Positions 7,810-16,660 of a stretch of 33,563 bases of DNA are shown one piece after another (position 1 is the stretch's first letter; each line of letters begins with the position of its first letter). A program made the position numbers and the translations under genes. The stretch comes from Microcaldota archaeon (lineage in GTDB: Archaea; Micrarchaeota; Micrarchaeia; Micrarchaeales; CABMGC01): positions 1 to 33,563 of the forward strand of contig JAJZYR010000009.1 in assembly GCA_021797995.1 (NCBI GenBank), written 5' to 3'. The notes below the pieces were generated by a model. The model was not told the origin of the DNA. It saw nothing but the letters and a program-made list of their open reading frames with translations, and made no database searches.

Positions 7810-8331
7810 ATGCGCGCAGTGGAGGCAATGGCACAGCCAATGGCACAGATAACGATAGAGAAGCCAGCAGAAGGCGACATACCCGCGATAATCGGGATGG
7901 TCAGCGCCGAGGCGAAGAGCACCGGCGCGCTCCTTCCGGTGTCAAGCGATACGCTCAGGGGGTGGATAAGCTCAGGGCTCTCGTATGTTGCAAAGCATTC
8001 CGGCACGGTCGTCGGGCATGAGGCTGCGCACATATGGCCCAAATCTGGCTGGATAGAGCTGCGTTCAGCGGTCGTGAAGCCGGAATACCGAGGTATGGGG
8101 ATAGGGAGCAGGATGAGTGCGGCCCTGCTGGAGGATTTAAGGAAGGAGCACTGCCGGAGTACGGTTGTTGCGTTTACCAACATGGCCGGGAAGGGCAAGG
8201 GGATACTCAAGGCCCGCGGCTTCAGGGAAATTGGGCGCGAGGGCGTTCCCGAGGAGCTTTTCACGATAGGCCCGAAGCACCGCGGCAAGAGCGAGTTCGG
8301 ATACAAGATATTCGTGCTCACTCCCAGCTAA
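7810..8331 (+). CDS. GNAT-family N-acetyltransferase (paralogue of the 13061 gene)
   Basis: 173 residues with the GNAT fold. The acetyl-CoA motif A is [14 protein letters not shown] (R-x-x-G-x-G), preceded by an ELRSAV strand. The protein closely parallels the other GNAT at 13061: both share AEAK-x-x-G, WIS-x-G-x-S-x-VA, V-x-H and EL-x-SAV. It ends 37 bases before argG and may feed the same pathway. An N-acetylglutamate synthase-like role is possible, since some archaea use a stand-alone GNAT for that step and the GALLP segment recalls that group, but this is inference. Starts at 7810, 7828 and 7840 are all possible; GGAGG at 7821-7825 lies too close to 7828. Confidence 0.82.
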   Translation: MRAVEAMAQPMAQITIEKPAEGDIPAIIGMVSAEAKSTGALLPVSSDTLRGWISSGLSYVAKHSGTVVGHEAAHIWPKSGWIELRSAVVKPEYRGMGIGSRMSAALLEDLRKEHCRSTVVAFTNMAGKGKGILKARGFREIGREGVPEELFTIGPKHRGKSEFGYKIFVLTPS

Positions 8332-8337
8332 TATAAA
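8329..8337 (+). promoter_or_regulatory. TATA box for argG
   Basis: TAATATAAA overlaps the GNAT stop codon and lies about 35 bases before argG. With a start of transcription near 8358, the short leader keeps the GAGGGAT ribosome binding site just before ATG 8369. Confidence 0.5.
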
Positions 8338-8368
8338 CCTGTGGCGTAAAGAAGATAAGAGGGATAAA

Positions 8369-9631
8369 ATGTCATCAAAGAAAGTGGTACTGGCATACAG
8401 CGGAGGGCTTGACACATCGGTGATACTCAAGTGGCTCTGCAACAGCGGCTACGAGGTAATCTGCTTTGTAGGCAACGTTGGCCAGGACGAGGACTTCGCG
8501 GCAATAAAGAGGAAGGCGCTCGCCACAGGGGCCTCGAAGGTGTACGTCGAGGATCTCAGGGAAGAGTTCGTAACCGACTACATATTCCCGGCAATGCGGG
8601 GTGATGCGCTCTACGAAGGCCGGTACCTTCTGGGCACAGCGCTCGCGCGCCCCCTTCTCGCAAGGACGCAGATCGAGATTGCAGGGAAGGAGCACGCCCA
8701 GTATGTCGCGCATGGCGCCACTGGAAAGGGAAACGACCAGGTCCGGTTCGAGCTCACGTATTATGCGCTGAACCCAGGTATAAAGATAATAGCGCCGTGG
8801 AAGGATCCTGGATTCCTCTCCGAATTCAAGGGGCGGGGCGACCTGATCAGGTATGCTGAAAGGTACGGAATACCTGTCAAGGCCACCAAGGCCAAGCCTT
8901 ACAGCGAGGACGAGAACCTCATGCACATAAGCCATGAATCCGGAGTCCTGGAGGATCCGGCCTACAGGCCGCCGGAGCACGTCTTCTCGAAGACAGCGCC
9001 GATAGACAAGGCGCCAAACAGCGAGACTGTAATAGAGATAACGTTCAAGGACGGCAATCCGGTAAAGGTAATGGACAAGAGCGCGAAGGTTGTAAAGACA
9101 GGGGCTCTTGAGATGTTCACATACCTGAACAAGATAGGCTGCGAGAACGGGGTCGGCCGCGTGGACATGGTCGAGAACAGGTTTGTCGGGATAAAGTCAA
9201 GGGGGGTCTACGAGACCCCAGGAGCGACGATACTCTGGGCCGCGCACCGCGACCTCGAGGGCATCGCAATGGACAAGGAAGTAATGCACATACGCGACAT
9301 GTTCATCCCTAAGTTCTCCGAGCTCATCTACAACGGCTTCTGGTTCTCGCCGGAGATGGATTTCCTGATGAATGCGTTCGACAAGAGCCAGGAGGCGATA
9401 GACGGCAGGGTCATGCTCTCCATCTACAAGGGGAATGTCATCACTATAGGGAGGGAGGCATTTACCCCTCTCTACGACCAGAAGCAGTCGAGCATGGAGG
9501 AAGAAGGGGGGTTCAACGCCGCCGACTCAAAGGGATTCATAGACGTAAATGCCATCAGGCTCAAGGCGCACTTCGTGGCGCTGAAGGGAAAGCTTCCGTA
9601 CAAGTGGATGAGGAAATGGGAGAAAGCATGA
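8369..9631 (+). CDS. argG: Argininosuccinate synthase
   Basis: 420 residues, normal length for ArgG. It joins citrulline and aspartate with ATP to form argininosuccinate, the next-to-last step of arginine synthesis, in the cytoplasm. The N-terminal ATP pyrophosphatase loop [10 protein letters not shown] (residues 9-18) is present, as are [13 protein letters not shown] and [15 protein letters not shown], which are specific to this enzyme. The start ATG has GAGGGAT 7 bases upstream. The gene overlaps argH by ATGA, so the two are translationally coupled. Confidence 0.98.
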   Translation: MSSKKVVLAYSGGLDTSVILKWLCNSGYEVICFVGNVGQDEDFAAIKRKALATGASKVYVEDLREEFVTDYIFPAMRGDALYEGRYLLGTALARPLLARTQIEIAGKEHAQYVAHGATGKGNDQVRFELTYYALNPGIKIIAPWKDPGFLSEFKGRGDLIRYAERYGIPVKATKAKPYSEDENLMHISHESGVLEDPAYRPPEHVFSKTAPIDKAPNSETVIEITFKDGNPVKVMDKSAKVVKTGALEMFTYLNKIGCENGVGRVDMVENRFVGIKSRGVYETPGATILWAAHRDLEGIAMDKEVMHIRDMFIPKFSELIYNGFWFSPEMDFLMNAFDKSQEAIDGRVMLSIYKGNVITIGREAFTPLYDQKQSSMEEEGGFNAADSKGFIDVNAIRLKAHFVALKGKLPYKWMRKWEKA

Positions 9632-10821
9632 GTCCTGCCAGGCTCTGGGACAAGGGATACAAGGTCGACGAGGCGGTAGAGGAATTTACCGTAGGCAACG
9701 ACTACCGGCTTGATCTCAATCTGCTGAAGTACGACTGCATGGCATCAATAGCCCATGCGAAGATGCTCGCAAAGATTGGCATACTGACAGGGCCAGAGTG
9801 CGGGAAGATAGTAAAGGAGCTGCAGAGGATAAAGAAGCTGAGCGAGGAGCGCAAGTTTCCTATCCTAAAGGGGCAGGAGGACTGCCACACCGCGATAGAG
9901 AATGAGCTTACCAGGACTCTTGGGGAGCTTGGGAAGAAGATACACGCCGGCAGGTCGAGGAACGACCAGGTGCTCACCGCTCTCAGGCTGTACTACATGG
10001 ATAACATAAGGGAGTGCATAAGCCTTTCGAAGTCGTACGTTCAGGCGCTAAACTTCTTCAGCAGCAAGTACGGCAGGATACGTATTCCAGGGTACACGCA
10101 CACGAGAAAGGCCATGCCCTCGTCCGTAAAGCTATGGGCGGGCGCGTTCATCGACTCTATGCTTGACAACATAAAGCTGCTCGAGTGCGCCCTCGCGCTT
10201 GTAGACCAGTCGCCGCTGGGTACCGGGGCGGGCTATGGTAGCCCGATAAAATACGACATGGAGTATGCCGCCACTGAGCTCGGCTTCTCGGCCGTGCAGA
10301 AGAACCCGATATACGCGCAGCTGAGCCGGGGCAAGTTCGAGTCAACAATACTCCATGCGCTGACGCAGATCATGTTCGACATCAACAGGCTCTCTACGGA
10401 CCTCATAATCTTCAGCATGCCTGAGTTCGGATACTACGAACTGCCGGACAGCTTTACCACCGGGAGCTCGATGATGCCGCAGAAGAAGAACCCCGACGTC
10501 CTCGAGCTGCTCCGCGCAAAGTATCATGTTGTCGTTGCATTGGAGACTGAGGTAAAGGCGATCTCCTCGAACCTTCCTACGGGGTACAGCCGTGATCTTC
10601 AGCTGACGAAGGGTTCCATAATGAAGGGGTTCATGGTCACCGAGCAGAGCCTGAAAGTCTCTGCGCTGCTGTTCAGGAACCTGAAGGTAAGCAAGAAGAG
10701 GTGCAAGAAGGCCATGACGAAGGAGCTCTACGCCACGGAGCGGGCGCACGTGCTCGTGGAGAAGGGGGTGCCTTTCAGGGATGCGTACAAGCGGGTATCA
10801 AGGGAGCTTGAGGGGAAGTAG
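9628..10821 (+). CDS. argH: Argininosuccinate lyase
   Basis: 397 residues from the ATG that overlaps the argG stop (ATGA, 9628-9631). A longer frame begins at 9604 inside argG, but the overlap start fits the family (LWDKG near the N-terminus) and has GGGAGA upstream. It splits argininosuccinate into arginine and fumarate. The fumarase/aspartase superfamily signature [12 protein letters not shown] (about 280-291), with the catalytic Ser loop, is intact, as are [10 protein letters not shown] and [11 protein letters not shown]. With argG it completes arginine synthesis from citrulline. Confidence 0.97.
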   Translation: MSPARLWDKGYKVDEAVEEFTVGNDYRLDLNLLKYDCMASIAHAKMLAKIGILTGPECGKIVKELQRIKKLSEERKFPILKGQEDCHTAIENELTRTLGELGKKIHAGRSRNDQVLTALRLYYMDNIRECISLSKSYVQALNFFSSKYGRIRIPGYTHTRKAMPSSVKLWAGAFIDSMLDNIKLLECALALVDQSPLGTGAGYGSPIKYDMEYAATELGFSAVQKNPIYAQLSRGKFESTILHALTQIMFDINRLSTDLIIFSMPEFGYYELPDSFTTGSSMMPQKKNPDVLELLRAKYHVVVALETEVKAISSNLPTGYSRDLQLTKGSIMKGFMVTEQSLKVSALLFRNLKVSKKRCKKAMTKELYATERAHVLVEKGVPFRDAYKRVSRELEGK

Positions 10822-10883
10822 TGCCGTCGTACAGCAAGATCAAAGGAACAAACAACAGTACCGATATTGACAAAAAGAAAGAC

Positions 10884-10893
10884 CTTTTTATAT
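10884..10893 (+). promoter_or_regulatory. TATA box for the helical-repeat protein
   Basis: TTTTTTATAT lies about 32 bases before ATG 10922. GTGGTAAG just before the ATG could serve as a weak ribosome binding site on a very short leader. Confidence 0.45.
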
Positions 10894-10921
10894 CAGGAAA
10901 CACATATGTTCCCGTGGTAAG

Positions 10922-11902
10922 ATGTCTGCTCATCTGGAGAGTTCAGAGATACAGAGACTCGCAGCAGAGCTTCTGGGTGGTAGAGAGATATCCGACTTCG
11001 CAATTGGCTTCATACATAATATGAAGGCAACCGAAGAGTCGATAAGGGCAGTGCATGCAGTACTCACTGAACTCGGCCTCTCAGAGGAGAAGATCGCAAC
11101 CTATGCACAGCTCCTCGGCCGTGACCCAGAGACCATCCAGCGAAACTACGGCAACCTCAGGAGGATCGGACTTTCAGAGGAGAAGATCGCAACCTATGCA
11201 CAGCTCCTCGGCCTTGACCCAGAGACTATCCAGAGAAACTACGGCAACCTCAGGAGGATCGGACTTTCAGAGGAGAAGATCGCAACCTATGCACAGCTCC
11301 TCGGCCTTGACCCAGAGACCCTCCAGCGAAACTACGGCAACCTCAGGAGGATCGGACTTTCAGAGGAGAAGATCGCAACCAATGCACATCTCCTCAGCCG
11401 CGACCCAGAGACCATCCAGCGAAACTACGGCAACCTCAGGAGGATCGGACTTTCAGAGGAGAAGATCGCAACCTATGCACAGCTCCTCGGCCGCGACCCA
11501 GAGACTATCCAGAGAAACTACAGCAACCATATCGGTCTTCTTGGAGGAAGGGAATGCGGAAGGAGCATACTTACCACATTTGCAAGTCTTCTTGGCAGGT
11601 CCCCTGATGGCTTTACTGCCACTTTCCAGCATCTCGCATACATAGACAGGCAGGGTGGCAATGGAAATGCACCAATCTATGAGAAGAACCCTATACTATT
11701 AGGTACTACATCTGCAAAGCAGCGCGAGAAGATGGCATTCCTGCTCAGGGAGATCTACGACTACAGAAAACTTGGCTCTGACGAGAAGAAGGCTGCAATA
11801 AAGGGGGTTTACAGGCTGGTATCTGATAATCCACAGTTACTTGCATGCTCGATCCCAACTCTGGAAAGGAAGGTGGACGCGATAAGGCGGAAGGCTGCGT
11901 GA
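10922..11902 (+). CDS. Helical-repeat protein resembling mTERF repeats
   Basis: 326 residues. After about 50 residues come five tandem 31-residue repeats (52-82, 83-113, 114-144, 145-175, and 176 to about 200, incomplete) of the type GLSEEKIATYAQLLGRDPE then TIQRNYGNLRRI. Degenerate copies continue, for example FASLLGRSPDGF and, at the C-terminus, VSDNPQLLACSIPTLERKVD. Pattern and length match the mTERF motif (Gly-Leu-Ser-x-E-x-I, then x-Pro-x-hydrophobic, then a third helix), a solenoid known mainly from mitochondrial and plastid nucleic-acid-binding proteins. The match is my reading and not proven; other alpha-solenoids are possible. No enzyme motif or membrane helix is seen. It lies between argH and the DDAH-like gene. 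Confidence 0.7.
   Translation: MSAHLESSEIQRLAAELLGGREISDFAIGFIHNMKATEESIRAVHAVLTELGLSEEKIATYAQLLGRDPETIQRNYGNLRRIGLSEEKIATYAQLLGLDPETIQRNYGNLRRIGLSEEKIATYAQLLGLDPETLQRNYGNLRRIGLSEEKIATNAHLLSRDPETIQRNYGNLRRIGLSEEKIATYAQLLGRDPETIQRNYSNHIGLLGGRECGRSILTTFASLLGRSPDGFTATFQHLAYIDRQGGNGNAPIYEKNPILLGTTSAKQREKMAFLLREIYDYRKLGSDEKKAAIKGVYRLVSDNPQLLACSIPTLERKVDAIRRKAA
11075..11521 (+). repeat. Five 93-bp in-frame tandem repeats
   Basis: Units begin at 11075, 11168, 11261, 11354 and 11447, each 93 bases; the last is cut after about 75. Copies differ at only a few bases (for example CGT, CTT or CGC at the Arg/Leu codon), far less than codon degeneracy would allow. This points to recent duplication or gene conversion inside the gene. 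Confidence 0.92.
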
Positions 11903-11969
11903 CGTGCAGTTATTGGCATTATCGATATGTCCTATTTGGAACATAATTTCCCGATTTTATAACAAATGT

Positions 11970-11990
11970 GTCATAATATTAATATATGAC
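11970..11990. promoter_or_regulatory. Inverted repeat around a TATA-like core
   Basis: GTCATA (11970-11975) and TATGAC (11985-11990) flank an AT-only centre, ATATTAATA, about 50 bases before the DDAH-like start. A dyad over a TATA element is a plausible repressor site. The rest of the 137-base gap holds nothing else recognised. Confidence 0.3.
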
Positions 11991-12039
11991 AGAATGCACA
12001 ATCCTCAGATAGCGGCATTGTGGCTCGCGGCAGATTTAT

Positions 12040-13050
12040 ATGGCAATTACGTCAGTTCGAGGAAGGCAGGATCCGGCGCAGCCGGTCCGGCCTGCGCCTG
12101 CGGAGCCTAAGGCATACCAGGCATTCGTAGCCCAGCCGCCGCCAAATTTCCTTGATGGAATTACACAGGGCACTGGCAGCAGTGAGTTAATGGACTTGCT
12201 GCGCAGGAACCCTGAATGCGGCAAAGAGAATAGTTATCAGAAGATACTGCGTCAGTGGTGTGCATATGTAGAGGCCCTGCGGGAGGCCGGCGTAGAGCCT
12301 GTGATATTAGAGGACGGTAGGGAAGGCAGCCCTATGCATCCTGACCGCTCATACGTCCAAGACCAGATATTCATAGTGTCGGTGCAGGGCAGGAAATACG
12401 GGATACTCGCAAATCCAGGCCATCAGGCAAGGGCCGCGGAGCTGGCGGATGTCAAGGCAATGGCCTCGAAAAGCGGCATAGAGACACTGCAAATCGAAAT
12501 GGGTCACATAGAGATCGGGGACATCGTCCCGGACTGGCACAACAAGACCGTATTCGTAGGGATTACCGCAGGGGAGGGCAAGGTCCCGCGAACCGATGAT
12601 GCCGGAGCAGCTGGCTTTGCAGACGTTCTTGGCAGGATAGCCCCGGAGTTCACCGTCGTGGGGCTTAAGCACGAAGGCTCTCCGCACCTGGGAACCCACT
12701 TCACCGTGATAGGAAAAGACATCGCTCTGTGCGATCCCAACGGAAAGATAAGGTTCGATATGCCCTATGTACTAAGGGAGGGCCAGCTCCCGTTCAAGGG
12801 GCTTACGCAGTTTGCAGAACCAGGGGCGCAGGAAGGGATAATCATGGTGCCGGAAAGCGAGGGATATGCCGCAAACGTTCTTGTTGTGAATGGCTTTGCC
12901 ATCGTACCCGAGGGATACGATACAGTTGCAAAGATAGTGGAAAGCGTATACGGCAAGGAGAATACGAAACTCCTTGACTTCAGTGAGTCAAGGGAGATGG
13001 ACGGCAGTTCGACATGCTGGTCCGCGCTTCACTTCGAGCTGCGGGAGTAG
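12040..13050 (+). CDS. DDAH/arginine-deiminase-fold guanidino hydrolase
   Basis: 336 residues of the amidinotransferase (pentein) fold. It follows dimethylarginine dimethylaminohydrolase along its length: YVEALREAG, HPDRSYVQDQIFIV (DDAH has PDSVFVEDTAVV), IEIGDIV then VFVGIT, the catalytic His in PHLGTHF (His216) and the catalytic Cys in MDGSSTCWSALHF (Cys326). Such enzymes hydrolyse guanidino groups, commonly yielding citrulline from arginine or methylarginine. Near argG and argH, citrulline could be recycled to arginine. The true substrate cannot be read from sequence. The first 30 residues are Pro/Ala-rich and do not belong to the fold. GNAT2 follows after 10 bases. Confidence 0.78.
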   Translation: MAITSVRGRQDPAQPVRPAPAEPKAYQAFVAQPPPNFLDGITQGTGSSELMDLLRRNPECGKENSYQKILRQWCAYVEALREAGVEPVILEDGREGSPMHPDRSYVQDQIFIVSVQGRKYGILANPGHQARAAELADVKAMASKSGIETLQIEMGHIEIGDIVPDWHNKTVFVGITAGEGKVPRTDDAGAAGFADVLGRIAPEFTVVGLKHEGSPHLGTHFTVIGKDIALCDPNGKIRFDMPYVLREGQLPFKGLTQFAEPGAQEGIIMVPESEGYAANVLVVNGFAIVPEGYDTVAKIVESVYGKENTKLLDFSESREMDGSSTCWSALHFELRE

Positions 13051-13060
13051 GTGACTGACA

Positions 13061-13708
13061 ATGGCAGCAATACATAGATCAATCTCAAGGTCCTCTGCGC
13101 AGCCCGCTGGGCTAAACCCGGACTTCCGCGGGATTGCAGCAGGGGGGAGCTCCTTCATGCCAAGAAAAGCCGTGCAAGCTGACTTCGGAGCAATCCGCGA
13201 CCTTATTGCCGCCGAGGCGAAGCTCTCAGGCAAGGTCATAGACCGTGACGACGAAAGGATAAAGGAATGGATAAGCAATGGGATGTCGTTCGTGGCCGTG
13301 GACGAAAACGGCAGTATAGTCTCGCATGTCGCCCTTGACAGGTGGCCCGGATGCGTGGAGCTGGTCTCGGCGGTGACGGTCCCGGGGCACCGCGGCAAGG
13401 GCATCTACGAAAGCATGCATGCTGCAATACTCGAGGCGCACTTTGCGGAACCAGGCGCAGTGCCTGTCGTAAGCGTAAAGAATGATGCAAGCAACGGGCG
13501 CAGGCTTAAGCAGGCTGCAGGATTCAAGGAAGTGGGGCTTGCCGAGGCTGAGGCCACCGGGCTGAGGCTGCTTAAGCCAGAAGCAGGGCCATGGACGGTA
13601 TACCTGCTCACGCAGGAAGCATACCTGCTTGCAAAGGGGCTCAGGCGCGATGGCGCCGGCCCAAACGCCGCACAGTATGCAGGGCTGGCAAGGGACGTCG
13701 CAATGTAA
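13061..13708 (+). CDS. GNAT-family N-acetyltransferase (paralogue of the 7810 gene)
   Basis: 215 residues; the GNAT domain starts at about residue 33 (MPRKAVQADFGAIRDLI) and carries motif A VTVPGHRGKGIYESM. It is clearly related to the GNAT at 7810 but lacks its C-terminal end and has its own tail (YLLTQEAYLLAKGLRRDG). The ATG at 13061 has AGGTGA 6 bases upstream; a second possible start at 13157 has GGGGGAG. The gene directly follows the DDAH-like gene and is surely cotranscribed. Acetyl acceptor unknown; an amino acid or guanidino compound is a reasonable inference from the neighbours. Confidence 0.82.
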   Translation: MAAIHRSISRSSAQPAGLNPDFRGIAAGGSSFMPRKAVQADFGAIRDLIAAEAKLSGKVIDRDDERIKEWISNGMSFVAVDENGSIVSHVALDRWPGCVELVSAVTVPGHRGKGIYESMHAAILEAHFAEPGAVPVVSVKNDASNGRRLKQAAGFKEVGLAEAEATGLRLLKPEAGPWTVYLLTQEAYLLAKGLRRDGAGPNAAQYAGLARDVAM

Positions 13709-13781
13709 TCGTAACAGCGTTTTTTTACATAGATGGAACTTCTCGCTCACATTGTTAACCCTTTCCACTCAATATCAATTT

Positions 13782-14375
13782 ATGCGCAGCATCGATCTGT
13801 CCGGAGAAGAGCACTTCGGTCCTCTCAGCGCGAGGCTCTATTCAATGCTGTGCAGGCCTGGATGGAATACCGTATACAGGTTCGCCGTGGATGACATACT
13901 CTCAAGCAGGTCCAGCGGCACCCTCCTTGACGTTGGAACAGGACCTGGCACGCTCCCGGCGATACTCTACTACAATGCGTACAGCCTCCAGATCTATGCG
14001 GTCGATCCCTCGCTCTCAATGCTTAAGATCGCGAGGAAGAGACTCTCCGGCACGGAGGTGAGGGTCGCGTGGGGGTACAGCATGTACATACCGTTCAAGG
14101 CCAGGTATGACCTCATAGTCAGCTCGCTCTCGTTCCACCACTGGGCGCATCAGCGTGAGTCCCTTACGTACCTCTCAAGGTTCCTCAAGAGGGACGGCGA
14201 GATAAGGATCTACGAGTTCAGGAAGTCGAGGGCAAGCGGCATACTTGGGTTCGTGAGGAGGGCGCACAGCATGGACGGCAGGGAGCTGCGCTCCGCAGCC
14301 AAAGGATCAAGAGTGAAGTTCAATGGCCTCGCCGAGGACGGCGAGGTGATAAGGGCAAGCTACTCTCTGAGCTAG
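13782..14375 (+). CDS. Class I SAM-dependent methyltransferase
   Basis: 197 residues from ATG 13782. A longer frame runs in from 13629 but overlaps GNAT2 and lacks family sequence. Motif I is LLDVGTGPGTLPAIL (Gly-rich SAM loop, about residues 48-62), motif II has YAVDPSLSML with the ribose-binding Asp, and YDLIVSSLSFHHWAH matches the post-I and motif IV area of small-molecule or tRNA-type methyltransferases (UbiE/Methyltransf_11 style). The substrate is unknown. AT-rich TTTTTTTACATA lies about 60 bases upstream. Confidence 0.83.
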   Translation: MRSIDLSGEEHFGPLSARLYSMLCRPGWNTVYRFAVDDILSSRSSGTLLDVGTGPGTLPAILYYNAYSLQIYAVDPSLSMLKIARKRLSGTEVRVAWGYSMYIPFKARYDLIVSSLSFHHWAHQRESLTYLSRFLKRDGEIRIYEFRKSRASGILGFVRRAHSMDGRELRSAAKGSRVKFNGLAEDGEVIRASYSLS

Positions 14376-14394
14376 GTGCGCCTCGATTGAAATT

Positions 14395-14545
14395 CGCGGT
14401 CTCTACTGTAGGTGCTTTAGGGAGAGGGATAGTCTGATGGGTCAAGAAACCTGACTGGCCCTCATGCCGAAGATGAATTGAATCCTTCAGCATAGTTACA
14501 GGCGACTGCCGCCGAAGTCCCAGGCGTCAGCCGTGGGTAGTTTAC
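14395..14545 (+). mobile_element. Decayed right end of an IS200/IS605-type element
   Basis: The 266-base gap between 14376 and 14641 has no gene. CCCAGGC, GTCA, GCC-G-TGGG (14519-14537) forms a hairpin followed by TAGTTTAC, close in shape and end to the right ends at 166-197 and 16955-16984. Upstream, short pieces such as STVGAL in frame could be the remains of a tnpB tail but are too broken to be sure. The family assignment is by shape. Confidence 0.45.
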
Positions 14546-14596
14546 GTACTTATCTAACAGATTGGACTTGTTTGACAAAGCCAAACAATAGAGAAT

Positions 14597-14606
14597 GTAT
14601 AAATAA
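14597..14606 (+). promoter_or_regulatory. TATA box for the LRV-repeat protein
   Basis: GTATAAATAA lies 36 bases before ATG 14642, so transcription would begin about 10 bases before the gene. Confidence 0.5.
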
Positions 14607-14641
14607 GCCAAAAAGGCATTATCAAGCGCGGGACTGAGTTC

Positions 14642-15736
14642 ATGCAAAAAGCAAGAAGGGTAGGCCAAGAGGCAGAATTAACAAGAGGGGCCGGCAAAGA
14701 GGCCGAATTAAAGGACAAATTAATAAGGGCCGTCTTTGCCCTCCCGCGCGAGAAGCGGATGCAGTTTCTGGAGGGCGGTCCGGTTAACTTTCGCGTGGCA
14801 ATACCAGATCCAGAAGACATACCTAATCTAATTCGGAAAGTCGAAGCAATTGCAGAGGGCCGAGAGCGCATAGCTGATTCTGGCTCCGCCACAAGCCAGG
14901 GTCAACAGCCTCCGGGAGCCAGTCCTGCAGCCGATGGACAGGTAAAGCAGCCTTCCGGCCATGACGGAAAGGCAGTCGATGCGGAGTCGGCTGAGCCTGC
15001 GGTGATGGAGCGTGCGATAGCGCTGCTATTCAAGATGCGCGATCTGGAACAGGCAAGGAGAGTAGAGAAAATAGAACCCGCAGAACTTGGCAGTAAGCTT
15101 AGTGACATACGCGCCGAGGCAGTTACAATCCCGGGGAGCCTGCGGCATTCAGTTGAACGCATACTTGCACAACAAAGCGGCATTATGCCAAGGGATCTTG
15201 AGCAGCTTGCCAAGAGTGATGATCCACGTACACTGGTCCATGTCTGCGGCAACAGGAAAACACCCCCAGAGACGCTGCACAGTATGGCTTCGGCGGTCAT
15301 GCCGATGCAAATGAAGCATACTGGTGCCTCAGGAGAGACGCTGAGGCACAGCTATGCTTCAGGAGAGATGCTGCTTGCCGCAATAGCCGGCAACCCGAAT
15401 GCATACAATAAGACGCTCCACCAGATTGTCAGTGACGGGCGCGTTCCGCAGTGGGTAAGAGACATTGCAGTCAGTAGACTCATCCACAAGAGGGCCTTGC
15501 AGATTATATCCGAGAATGAAGAAGGCATTAAACCAGGGTCGGGAGAAGCCGAGGAGATTGCCGCAATGGCTGGGAGTCCGCAGACGCGCCATGGCACACT
15601 CTACATTATCTCTGAAGCCGAACAGGTGCCTAAGCAGATAAGGAATGCCGCACTCACGGTGCTCGATGACAGGAGAGTCCATCCTAAGCTGCAGTTAGGC
15701 AAGTGGACGGCAGTGCAAGCAGGCAATCCCATATAA
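14642..15736 (+). CDS. LRV-like (variant leucine-rich repeat) protein, function unknown
   Basis: 364 residues. The N-terminal 70 residues are charged and helical; residues about 85-120 are a low-complexity Gly/Pro/Ser/Ala linker. The C-terminal part (about 185-340) has helical repeats of the LRV type: LAKSDDPRTLVHVCGNRKTP, GNPNAYNKTL, AGSPQTRHGTL, where the usual pattern is D-x-x-V-x-x-x-V-A-x-N-P-x-T-P-x-x-x-L. Such repeats serve as protein-binding scaffolds. No enzyme motif is seen. It sits in an island between two decayed IS ends and is the only gene there pointing rightward, so it may be mobile cargo. Confidence 0.6.
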   Translation: MQKARRVGQEAELTRGAGKEAELKDKLIRAVFALPREKRMQFLEGGPVNFRVAIPDPEDIPNLIRKVEAIAEGRERIADSGSATSQGQQPPGASPAADGQVKQPSGHDGKAVDAESAEPAVMERAIALLFKMRDLEQARRVEKIEPAELGSKLSDIRAEAVTIPGSLRHSVERILAQQSGIMPRDLEQLAKSDDPRTLVHVCGNRKTPPETLHSMASAVMPMQMKHTGASGETLRHSYASGEMLLAAIAGNPNAYNKTLHQIVSDGRVPQWVRDIAVSRLIHKRALQIISENEEGIKPGSGEAEEIAAMAGSPQTRHGTLYIISEAEQVPKQIRNAALTVLDDRRVHPKLQLGKWTAVQAGNPI

Positions 15737-15764
15737 GCAGGCGCGCCGATGCCGGCGCTTGACA

Positions 15765-16616
15765 TCACTTTTTCTCAAAAACCAGGAGATTATGTATGAG
15801 CTTTGTTGTAAGTTCATTGTAACCTAGGAAAACCTCATGCTTCACTCTCCATCCGTGTTTCCCAAAGCGTCTTATCCAGCCATCCGGACTTTCATAAGTC
15901 CCAGGAACCGGTATGTCCGCATTTTGGAAGAAACGATTCCATAATGCGTCATTTACAAAAGTCCTTTCCCACTGCTGTTTAGTGCCATCGGCAGGCGAAG
16001 TCTCAATTATGACGATTCTATGTTTAACTATCCTAGTTAATTCCCTAAGGATGCGTTCATTATCTGCTTCATGGTGTATGACAACACTCAAGACAGCAGC
16101 ATTGTAGCGGCCGTCAGCTGCAGGGACCCTACCTCCCTCAAATTCCAGGGAAGGCACAGTAACGCTCTTATCTCTAAAATTGGATACGTCTACCATTTCC
16201 ATATCCAGACCATATCTGTCATGGAGCCTTTGTGCAATGCCGCCGCTTCCCGCACCGAAATCTATTACCTTCCCTTTTATGCCCTTAACGTAGGGGCCCA
16301 GTTCGCCTGCAATTCTATCCTCCCTCTCTTCCAGCTTCTGGTGTAAGACCTCCATGAACGGCTTGCCGTCAATCTCTATCTTATCAAAGAGCGTACGGAC
16401 ATTATCTTCAGCAGTCTTCAGCGTAGTGCCTGCCCTCATGTTGGCTATTATCTGCCTAGTTAGCCTCTTTGCACCGGCTTCGCTTAGCCCTATATTCTCG
16501 AAAGCGGATACAAAGTCCTCTTGTATCGCCCCTATGACCTCAGTATCCAACAATGCTTCAGTTAGTCGCTTTTTTAGCAAAATATTCCTAGGTGAGTCTT
16601 TTGTCACCATTTGCAT
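15765..16616 (-). CDS. Class I SAM-dependent methyltransferase with helical N-terminal domain
   Basis: 283 residues. The first 110 are mainly helical and unlike the usual fold core. Then comes VIDFGAGSGGIAQRL (SAM loop, Gly residues 121-126), MEMVDVSNF with the ribose-binding Asp, and AAVLSVVIHHEADNERIL, typical of UbiE-like methyltransferases with His-His. The acceptor is not known. It has more AT-rich codons than the housekeeping genes, fitting recent transfer. ATG 16616 (or 16610) is preceded on the minus strand by a TATA-like CTATAAAT (16643-16650). The gene is convergent with the LRV gene. Confidence 0.8.
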   Translation of the reverse strand: MQMVTKDSPRNILLKKRLTEALLDTEVIGAIQEDFVSAFENIGLSEAGAKRLTRQIIANMRAGTTLKTAEDNVRTLFDKIEIDGKPFMEVLHQKLEEREDRIAGELGPYVKGIKGKVIDFGAGSGGIAQRLHDRYGLDMEMVDVSNFRDKSVTVPSLEFEGGRVPAADGRYNAAVLSVVIHHEADNERILRELTRIVKHRIVIIETSPADGTKQQWERTFVNDALWNRFFQNADIPVPGTYESPDGWIRRFGKHGWRVKHEVFLGYNELTTKLIHNLLVFEKK

Positions 16617-16660
16617 CGTAAAATATCTTTCCTTCTGAATCCATTTATAGCTTTCCTTGA

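Noticed and set aside
11075-11521. Tandem repeats as a CRISPR array
   Set aside because: Units are 93 bases without unique spacers and stay in frame inside a gene.
11055-11645. A 196-codon open frame over the repeat region in a second plus-strand frame
   Set aside because: It exists only because the 93-bp repeats are in phase in every frame; its Ser/Thr/Arg-rich product has no family and no start signal.
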